A DNA stretch of 64,000 nt, from the NCBI GenBank assembly GCA_016699515.1, contig CP064978.1, positions 310,001 to 374,000 of the forward strand, given 5' to 3'. Shown here piece after piece: positions 1-8,078 of the stretch. Made by a program: the position numbers and the translations under genes. This stretch comes from Candidatus Peregrinibacteria bacterium. Lineage in GTDB: Bacteria; Patescibacteriota; Gracilibacteria; UM-FILTER-43-11. Within the stretch, counting starts at the first letter, position 1, and the number at the start of each line of letters is the position of its first letter. The notes beneath the pieces were generated by a model. It made no database searches, was not told the DNA's origin, and saw only the letters and a program-made list of their open reading frames with translations.

Positions 1-220
1 TCCATTCCACGAGCTTTTGAATCGTTTTACGATTCCATTCCGTGTTACTTAGTGTGGTGTAGATCGATATTTCTTTTGTGTTTAAGGCAGTTACTTTCAC
101 TTCATTCATAAAAACCGGCATGCTGACAGATGGATTAAAAACCATCGGCTCGCCTTTTGCACTTAATAGCATAAAGAATGCTAGAACAATGCTGATGAAT
201 GAAGAGGATCGTACAACCAT
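1..220 (-). CDS. partial secreted protein, unknown
   Basis: This is the N-terminal 73 codons of a gene that runs off the left edge. The reading frame opens at the ATG at 220-218 and stays open to position 1. The first 24 residues (starting MVVRSSSFISIVLAFFMLLS) look like a signal peptide or N-terminal anchor: a basic start, then a hydrophobic core. The visible mature part has no motif I recognise. It lies about 60 bp downstream of the IspE-like gene on the same strand, so the two may share a transcript. Too little is visible to assign a function. Confidence 0.55.
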   Translation of the reverse strand, partial: MVVRSSSFISIVLAFFMLLSAKGEPMVFNPSVSMPVFMNEVKVTALNTKEISIYTTLSNTEWNRKTIQKLVEW

Positions 221-278
221 AAGCGTGATGTATGCTCACTAACAAATACACAAAACCATCGGAATACACAATACCGAA

Positions 279-977
279 TTATAAAAACTCATACAATTCA
301 TTGCTCGTTTTTCCAATCCAAGAACCGGCCACCTTAGATTCAATTTGTTTGAGTGCATCTTCCGCATTTTTTTGTGTGGTGAATTGTGCGAACAACGCGG
401 GCCCATTTCCTACGATATCACTTTGTTTTGCCCCAGATGCCCGCATTGCTGCCATCAAACTCTTTATATCCGGAAAATGCCTCAGAATCTCTTGGCGGGT
501 AAACGATGGCGGGTACTGAATGTATTTTGGTTTCACTATCAATAAAATGCCCTCTATCACTGTTGGATAATGAGGAGCTTGCTTAAGCAACTCGGCGCAC
601 TTCGGATCGATGTTCGCTCCTAATTGAGTGAGTTCCTCATCGCTCAAATTCAAGTTCCAAGCGGCGTTTAACCACCTCATCACAGCTACGGCCAAATTCC
701 ATTGACTGCTCAACCCGCTCGCGGGTGGAATATTTTTTTTGATCTCAATCCACACCCCTCGTTTACCGGACTGTTTTTTTTGCAAAACACTCACTGCCTG
801 ATAGACCGGATGGTCGTGATTGGTGGCGATTTTAAACCCCGCTTTCTTATTTATTTTGATTTTGTATTCGTCGATCAGTCGCACTATTACTTCATCGTGC
901 CAAACAATCGGTTGTTGTGCATTCTTGGTGCGGACGAGCCCATGGATGTGTAGGTAGACTTCTTGCATTGTCATCAT
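279..977 (-). CDS. IspE-like GHMP-family protein, divergent
   Basis: The 232-aa product resembles 4-diphosphocytidyl-2-C-methylerythritol kinase (IspE, non-mevalonate isoprenoid pathway). The best match is the middle: IKKNIPPASGLSSQWNLAVA followed by a helix and LNLSDEELTQLGANID, which follows the IspE order of ATP loop, helix and LSDEEL segment. The C-terminal GNGPALFAQF segment fits the GHMP glycine loop. Departures are clear: the usual GLGGGSSDAA ATP-binding loop is SGLSSQWNLA, the N-terminal PAKINL motif is absent, and the protein is about 50 residues short of typical IspE. It may be a divergent IspE, another GHMP kinase, or a family member with altered catalysis. Start choice is open: 977, 974 or 968. 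A TATAAT-like box on this strand at 981-976 would favour 968 with almost no leader. Confidence 0.6.
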   Translation of the reverse strand: MMTMQEVYLHIHGLVRTKNAQQPIVWHDEVIVRLIDEYKIKINKKAGFKIATNHDHPVYQAVSVLQKKQSGKRGVWIEIKKNIPPASGLSSQWNLAVAVMRWLNAAWNLNLSDEELTQLGANIDPKCAELLKQAPHYPTVIEGILLIVKPKYIQYPPSFTRQEILRHFPDIKSLMAAMRASGAKQSDIVGNGPALFAQFTTQKNAEDALKQIESKVAGSWIGKTSNELYEFL

Positions 978-997
978 TATACTAAATCTGCTATAAT
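968..997 (+). promoter_or_regulatory. sigma-70-type promoter for the 1020 gene
   Basis: A TTGTCA box at 968-973 and a perfect TATAAT at 992-997 are separated by 18 bp. Transcription would start near 1004, giving a leader of only about 16 nt before the ATG at 1020. It lies in the divergent gap with the IspE-like gene. Confidence 0.6.
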
Positions 998-1019
998 AGA
1001 GAGAACCCCAGAACTTTTT

Positions 1020-1577
1020 ATGGCCGATTTAAACAAAATGACCGGCTCACCCAAAGCACCCTCTTCGAAAGAGGCGGTTAAGGGTATGCTGGATCAGGTG
1101 GATCAGCAACAGGCTCAAACCGACATTTCCACCAATATGGGCGCAGTAAAAGAAGGAGTTTCCGAGCTTTTGGCGGGAGCCGAAAAACCCAGCGAAGGGG
1201 TTTCGGAGCGAAAAGGGGAGTCGGGGGAAAAAGGCGATGTTAAAGCAAGTTCGGCGCAGGGATCCGATGCCGGAGCGACGGCTCATGCCGTGCCTTTAAA
1301 GCAATATACGTTTCCGTCCGACATCGTGATGGTTCATAAAATTCGTTCGGCCATTAATGATCAAATTAAAGAGGAATGGAAAAATGCCAAGCGTCTTCAA
1401 AAGAATATGCTAAAAGGCGGTGCGAGTGATTATAATGCTTCGATTGCACGAATTAGGCATTTGAAAGAGGCGTTGAGTACATTATTTAGCGCTACGATGG
1501 ATTTTTTGAAACAAGCCTACGTAAAATACTTTCATCCGAATGGTAAGCGGCGCGATTTAAGCGAAATTGAAGCTTAA
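1020..1577 (+). CDS. hypothetical protein, low-complexity N-terminus
   Basis: The protein has 185 aa if read from the ATG at 1020 (MADLNKMTG). This start lies just after a good promoter; the frame is open upstream, but earlier codons would fall in or before the promoter. Residues 1-100 are rich in Ala, Gly, Ser, Glu and Lys and look disordered. Residues from about 105 to 185 are predicted helical and charged (HKIRSAINDQIKEEWKNAKR and beyond), with a basic end. There is no signal peptide or membrane segment and I recognise no family. It is convergent with the giant membrane-protein gene, ending 46 bp from that gene's stop. It may be a cytoplasmic partner of that protein, but this rests on position only. 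Confidence 0.6.
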   Translation: MADLNKMTGSPKAPSSKEAVKGMLDQVDQQQAQTDISTNMGAVKEGVSELLAGAEKPSEGVSERKGESGEKGDVKASSAQGSDAGATAHAVPLKQYTFPSDIVMVHKIRSAINDQIKEEWKNAKRLQKNMLKGGASDYNASIARIRHLKEALSTLFSATMDFLKQAYVKYFHPNGKRRDLSEIEA

Positions 1578-1622
1578 TCATCCATGGTAGTTGTTTTGTG
1601 AAAGTACAGCCCCGAACTTACG

Positions 1623-4600
1623 CTAGGCGGCTTTTTCGGATAACGCCTCACTTTCATTATTTTGATTTTTTTGATTCATTTTTACGACATTTTGAATGGG
1701 AGTATTCGCTTCTGTTTTGTGCTGCTCATATTTTTTCATCCAAAAATCCAGTGAACTGGCAAGTAATGCGGCTTGACCGGTGGTACGAGCGCCTTCATCA
1801 ACCGAGCCTGATGTTAATGCGTCTGATCGATGATAAAAGGTATCATCGCCCTTTTCTTTTAGATGAGTTATCAGGTTTTTGATCATTTCATCATTAATTT
1901 CTTGGCCTAGGCTATCATCCCTTTCGAATGTTCCCGCTTCATTGGCCATCCATGCATTCTTGCTTTCACTCCAGTACAGGCCGAATTGATTTTCATTTTC
2001 ACGATCCTCCGCAAAAAATATTCGCAATTCCGACTCAGTTTGACCTCCTTGATAGCCAAAAAAGCTTGCATAGCGATACAGCGCATAACAAGCAGCCTGA
2101 TCGTCCATCAATACCAATTCTTTTTCAATGGTAAATGGAAGCTCATTTTGTTCAATTTTTTCGGTAATTTCACTTAAGGCCTCTATGCCAATGGGATTTA
2201 CTCCTTCGGATCTTTTTACCATTTCACTCCCTGTTAAATCTACATTGCGTTCCAGGGTTAAATAATTGGCGACATTCACCATGATTTGATTTTGCTCTTC
2301 ACTCAGCTCATCCGTTTCGGCCTGCTCGCTTAATTGCAAAAATAATTCAATCAAAGCTCCTGTGGACATGCGCCCGTATATAAAGCGCTGCTCAGCACCG
2401 ATTTCTTGCAATGCTTCTGTTTTTTGGATGTTGATCCAATTGCGCATCACTTCTTTTGAAGGGTGATTGTATTGTTCACCCGTTATATCTTGTTCTGCCA
2501 TTAAATACTCCACGCCTTCGTCGATGGCAGCTTGTCTGCTGGCCATGATCCTTGCGTACAGGCGAGACTCTTGCATCCATTCCCTCGCTTCACTGTAATT
2601 ACTGGGCGCTTCAAAATTCCGCATGGTTTCAAAATAGTGCCATTGATCTTTGTTTCCCCCTTCTTTTAGCAGTAGTGCCCCAATGATATTTTGCCGCGTT
2701 ACCACTTCCTCTTTTTCGAAATCGGCCAATGTTGCCCCCAAACGATAAGCTTGCCCAGCAGTGGTTCTTTCGCCGGTTGTGAACCACTCATGTATCAATT
2801 GCTCTGCAGACTTCTCTTCGGCCCACATTTGTGGACTTTTGAATGATTCTATTTTTGATTCAAACATTTCGGTTCCCATGTAGGTAATGGGCATGAGCGC
2901 CAATCCTACGCCGCTACCGGGGGTTAATATACGACCAGCCTGAAGCACCTTACTCCCTGCGTACAATGCCTTGAGTGCATCGGAGGAAATTTTGGCTGTT
3001 TCTGCCACTTGCCAAGCCCCTACCGCGGTTTCTACGCCCCCCATCGCTCCACGAGCCAAGTACGCATTTCTTTCCTCTGTACTATTGGCGTTGGCTGCCT
3101 TGCTCAAAGAATCATAGGTGGTGTACGTTCCAAGTCCAATGAGCCCGGGCCCAATCAATTTTCCGGCTGTTCCTAGTATTTTTAGGATCGCATTTGGCTT
3201 TGGAATGGCTCTTAAATTCACTTTGTTGGCTACGGCAAATTTATTAATCAGTTCTGAAATCGCTCCTTCATTTTTAGCGTTCGCAATTTGGCTTACCAGA
3301 TCATCCAACCGTGCTTGATCGATTGAATGGATTGATTTTCCGGCTCCCGACATTGTTTTTTCCAGTATTTGGCGAATTTCTTGCCTATTTCCACTTTGAG
3401 TCATGGCCATCAGTTCCTCCAATCCAATTTTCGCCCCTTTAAAGTTAACAAACCATTCTAATGCTTTTTGTGTGCCCACTGAAAATGTTCTTTTGCCGAT
3501 TTCGCTTATTTTCCCTGGCATATTGCGCACATTTGAAAGCTCTGAAACGGCATAACTTAGTCCTTTGCCGGCCCGATTAAGATGGCGAGCGATCACTTTG
3601 GATATTTTGCACTTTTCCCCCATTGTGGTTAACCAAGCCTCGAACGATGCTTTATTGCCCGATAGTGCTGCTCTGAATTCGTCTAAAGCCGCTTTGCCCG
3701 ATTCAGCAGATCTATTGAAATACTGAACGATTTTTGGATCAAGAGCCAGAAAGTTCTTTAGTTTTTGAGGGTTGCTCGTTAATTCATCCAGCAAACCCGG
3801 CATTTTTCTAATCAATTCACCGAATTTTGATTTTTTGGTCCGCATGATTTTTAGCAGAGCCATTTGTTCGTCCCATTGACTTTGGGCCCTCATCACCTCT
3901 TGCACCTCTGCTAAATCGCCCGTTAATTCAAATACGCTCACCCCTTTGCTTTTTGCCAATGCCGCGGCTGCCTCTCGCGCGGTTTGTAGATTTTGTTCTG
4001 CAAGACTTATGTTTCGACGAACTTTAGTTAATTGACCTAGTATTTGCTTGATCTCATCCGGCTTATCGAGAAGATCTTTTACCAATCGTTTGTCTATTCT
4101 GGCGAATTCTGCCAATGCCACCCTTGCTTCGACTGAATCCTCGGCAACACTGGCTAAAAATTGTGGATTTTCTTTTAGAAAAATGGCATGCATTGAACCA
4201 CTTTTATCCATTATTTTTTTCAGGGACTGAACTTGATCCAAACGATCTTTGAGCTGTTTTGAATGCGCGGTTAGGCTGGCCCTTTCCGCTTCACTCCCGG
4301 CCATTTTGATCAATTTTTCTTGCACATTCCATTGAGATTTGAGTGCCTTTACCTCCTCTTCAATTGCATTCATTCCGCCTGCCGTCGATCTTCCTAGGGC
4401 GGCAGCAATGTCTTCCATACCACTTTCAAATCCTTTGCAAAATACCCCTACTTTTTTGGCTAATTGGTCGGGGGCAAGACGCTTGCCTTCTTCTAACACC
4501 TCGTCTAAATGGGCTAAAAATCGTTTGTCACCCATGAGCTCACGATATTTAGGCGACAAGAGTTCGCTTTTTAACGCGCCATCCGACGCCATGGCAGCCA

Positions 4601-6901
4601 CTAGTTCAGGCCTTTTTGCCAGCGCGAGCCCATGGTCTACTCCTGTCGCTTCCTCGGCCAAAGTAATGATCATTTCTTTTGTGCTTGATTGAGCGGTTAG
4701 ACTGTTTTTAATGTGATTTATTTCCGCGCTGATCTCTTTCACTTGCTCTGCCATTTTTTTGCCTGATCCAATACTGAGTCGGCTCGACCGCATGTTGTTT
4801 AGCATGCGCCTTTCGCGTTCCAACAAAAATAGTTTTTGCATGTCGAACGCCTCTTTGGCGGTCGCATCAATGACTCCATGCACGCGGGACGTTAAATATT
4901 TACGGATCAAAAATACATTTCGACTTTTTACCTCCCACAATTCTTGCCGAAATTTTATTGCTAAAGGAATTTTTAATGTTACGGTTTCTGCAATCACTAC
5001 CGGTTTTCCGATGGGGAACAAGAGCCCCTTGATCGCCCCGCGGCCTGCGCCACGAATAAAACCTCTCACTACCCCTTCTCTTAAACCAAAACTACTGGGC
5101 AGTGCATAGGCTAAAGCCCCTTTCATTGCTCCCAAGGTCGCACCGGTCGTGGCCCCCAAAATGACGATTGGAAAGGCTTCTTTTCCGTAAATGAAAGCAG
5201 TTTCTAGCTTGGAATCCTGCTCGTTGAATACGCTGGTCAAGGTTTCTGACCACGCGCTGGTTGTGGCGTTTACTATGATTTTCGGCCCTTTCATGACCAG
5301 AATTTTCGGCCCTGCCAATACGATGTTTAATTTATTTTGCGTCAGAATTTCTGTAACGTCCTTGGCAGCCTCATATTGATGCTTTATTTCGCTCCAGGTT
5401 CCCGATTCTTTGGTTTGTGCGGCATGATACACCGCCAAAACTTGACTGATCGTTCTAACTTTTTTCTCACCATCCACATCTACGGTCCCCGAAAATCCAC
5501 CCAATTCTTTTTCCAGTGCTCCCACAAACTCTTTGTTCATTTCTACCGTTTTTTCAGCCATTTCACCCACTCCTTTTATCGCTCTTTCTCCGGTTGCTAC
5601 CGCGTCTTCCCCTTCTTTTTCCTGAAGAGGTTTTTGTGTAAAACTCTGATCGATGGCGGTTTTATTTTTAGTCAGCAGGTTCATGATTTCACTCACGGTT
5701 GCGTCGTCTTTTATCCCTTTCATTTCAGGGATATTCCGTTCTTTGATGGCTGCAATTAACCGTCTTAAGTGCTGCATTTCATTCGGCAGGTTTGTGTTTG
5801 CCTGAATAGCGATTCCTACCGCCAGCAAATAGCCAGGATCTGATGCTTCAAGGTCACCTTTTAGCATGCTCAATACATGCTCACTCAGCGCCAAATTTGG
5901 GTTTATATTGTTGATTATGCTGTCCATTTGCCCCCATTTCATTTTCCCATAAACGGCAAGCGTTTCTGCAGAAATGGGTAGAAATTTTTTCTTATTTTCT
6001 GCATTTTGCTTGGCAATGATTTGATTGATCCATTCAGCCCCTTGTTGATGTTCGGGTTTCACCGAAAGATCATCCGGTTTTTGGTCGGTTAATGCCTCTA
6101 CCACAATAGCAGCTGCGGCCGCTGTTTTTCCTTCCTTTGCCTCTTTTCCGGCTCGCTGAATGGCGTCGGCCTTTTTTTCCACGTCGTCCACCAAGTCTAA
6201 CATTTTTAAGATTTCTCCTCCATATTTGTTGGCAAGAATGGCCAGTCCACCCAAAACTCCGATACCGGCTAGCCATGGCCACGCGCTTCCGCCCTCCTTT
6301 TTTTCATTGGTCGACTCGGGGTTTTTTGGTTGAAACAGTTTCCAAATTCCGTACCCCACGATTCCTGTGGCAGCCAGGGTTACTGCAAGGGTCGTCTTTG
6401 GGTGTTGACGATAACATTCCTTGTAGTAATCGCTGGCGTTCTTGAGTATGCCGTCGGCTTCGAATTGCTTACCGAACGCCTTTTCGGCGTCTTGATAACT
6501 TCTTTCTGCAATCGCTTTCCAGTTCTTCGAAATCCACAGATTCGCGGGGTCGGCTTGGGGATCTTTGGCAACTTTTTTTAATTCCAATAAGGCCAGTCGT
6601 GCGTCGGTATTGGGTCGGTATTTACGCGCGTATCTGGTTAATATTTCATTAAGTTTTGATAGGTCCGATAAATCACTTTTCGGAGCTCCGGCAAGCGCTA
6701 GCCCCGGAATGATCTCTAAATAGGCTGCGCTCATAAGTTCGTCGATTCTTTTTTGAGCGTCTTCAGGGAGTGTTTCAAAATTTTCGCTTAATTTTTTTGC
6801 TTCCGGCTTTGTCAGCTTGCTTTTAATTTGTCTAGCTCAGCTCGATGGCTGATGCGCTCACTAACGAGTACCTCATTTCTTTTGGGTTCTGCTACGCTCA
6901 T
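1623..6901 (-). CDS. giant multi-helix membrane protein, one frameshift
   Basis: The product is about 1,759 aa and unlike any family I know. The main frame has an ATG at 6734, but the coding sequence continues upstream: an ATG at 6901 opens MSVAEPKRNEVLVSERISHR, which joins the long frame if one base is added to the TTTT run at 6821-6824. Counting from the internal Met at 6734, two membrane helices lie near residues 114-134 and 151-168 (the second begins WPWLAGIGVLGG). Glycine-rich hydrophobic stretches follow near 510-580 and again in the last third (LIGPGLIGLGTYTTYDSL). The rest is mostly charged helix with coiled-coil character. No signal peptide, nuclease, protease or ATPase motif is visible. 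The layout, very long and helical with isolated hydrophobic hairpins, could suit a membrane scaffold or a translocated effector, which is speculation. Confidence 0.7.
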
Positions 6902-6926
6902 TTCGCATGGTTAAATAAATCTTATT

Positions 6927-6936
6927 ATTTTACCAT
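6927..6936 (-). promoter_or_regulatory. extended -10 upstream of the giant gene
   Basis: Read on the minus strand, this is a TGG-TAAAAT extended -10 element about 25 bp before the ATG at 6901. A -35 box is poor (TTTATT with an 18-bp spacer). The rest of the 6902-6994 gap is AT-rich with no clear terminator. Confidence 0.35.
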
Positions 6937-6994
6937 AAAAAAAGCCTCAAAATAAAGCAAATGGACACCTATTTTGTATGCCCTGCTTGGTGTT

Positions 6995-8074
6995 CTATGA
7001 AATTCCACGTGAGAATTGCCATTTCCCCTCCGGTGTACCACTTTTATTTGTGAATTCTTCGGTTAATAAACCTTGTTGTGCCGCCCAATAGATGTACCCG
7101 TCACGCCAAGGCGTTGTTTGTTTAAAATTAATTTCATATCCATCCATCAACAGTTTTAGAGCATTTAAATTTCGAATCCACTTGTCTTCAATCTTTTTCC
7201 CAAGGTCACATTTTTCCGTTAATCCCAATGCAACTTTACAAAACTCTACCGCTTCACTTTCACTAATATTTTTATAAGGTTGAAATTGACCGTGCTCCGA
7301 TGACAATGCCAACCCCCGTTGGCTTAGATTGAGAATTGCTTCATAGTCATTTTGTCCAATGAACACATCAGTGAAATGGTTGCTTGCTTGCTGTGGTTTA
7401 ACCGTAACAAAGTTTTTTTCTGAGTAGGTGGGAATCATATAAACCTCATCCTTTTCTTCGGCCATTTCCTCGCCCTCCTCATTCGATGCAAATTCTGTAG
7501 GTCCTAGAGGGGCAACCACCTCTACATTAAAATAATTGGCAATATTTTGAGCCAGTGTGTTTTTTTCCGGAAACCCATTGGCAACATTGCATCCATTTAG
7601 TTTAATTTGTGCGCCTGAAGTAAATATATTCTTTGGTAATTCGTAAATCGAAGCAGAAAGGTATTCTTTGTGTACCTCGGGGTCATTGGCATACATTGCC
7701 CCATTTACGGTGGGGGATTGATTTACAAATAAGGCCACATGATTTCCGTGCCCAAAGTATTCCAAATGATCAATGCTCCCGTTTTTAGAAACATGGGCGT
7801 TAATCGTTTTGATAAACTCATCTCCATTGTGTACATGGACTAGGCTACCCCCGGTGGTTTTTTGCCTTGTTTCAGCCGCCTTTTTGAACAGGCTGCCCGA
7901 TGTTCCACCCTCTCCCACCAGCAATAATACGTTTCGATTTGCCTTTTCTGTGAGGTGAGTATTTTGGCTGGATTCTTGATTTGGTAAGGATTCCACAGGC
8001 GTTGGTGACAACGTTTGGCAAGCTGTTGCAATAAAAAATCCAAATACAGTTATTAATGCGATCTTGATTTTCAT
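6995..8074 (-). CDS. lipoprotein with caspase-like (clan CD) His-Cys dyad
   Basis: The protein is 359 aa. The N-terminus is a lipoprotein signal (hydrophobic ITVFGFFIATAC, lipid Cys at 19). Residues 48-215 fit a clan CD cysteine-peptidase fold as in C80/C25/CHAT/DUF4347 proteins: strand NVLLLVGEG, then LEYFGHGN with the candidate catalytic His109, then a strand ending IKLNGCNVA with candidate Cys162. GHG plus NGC-NVA is the pattern seen in DUF4347-type domains. The C-terminal 130 residues are unassigned. The gene starts 4 bp after the stop of valS and is probably co-transcribed with it, though the functions look unrelated. It should sit on the outer face of the cell membrane. Peptidase activity is inferred from the dyad only. 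Confidence 0.65.
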   Translation of the reverse strand: MKIKIALITVFGFFIATACQTLSPTPVESLPNQESSQNTHLTEKANRNVLLLVGEGGTSGSLFKKAAETRQKTTGGSLVHVHNGDEFIKTINAHVSKNGSIDHLEYFGHGNHVALFVNQSPTVNGAMYANDPEVHKEYLSASIYELPKNIFTSGAQIKLNGCNVANGFPEKNTLAQNIANYFNVEVVAPLGPTEFASNEEGEEMAEEKDEVYMIPTYSEKNFVTVKPQQASNHFTDVFIGQNDYEAILNLSQRGLALSSEHGQFQPYKNISESEAVEFCKVALGLTEKCDLGKKIEDKWIRNLNALKLLMDGYEINFKQTTPWRDGYIYWAAQQGLLTEEFTNKSGTPEGKWQFSRGIS

Positions 8075-8078
8075 TGGC

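Noticed and set aside
4339..5759. Several long open frames antisense to the giant gene
   Set aside because: They are shadows of its long codon-biased frame, with no homology or start signals.
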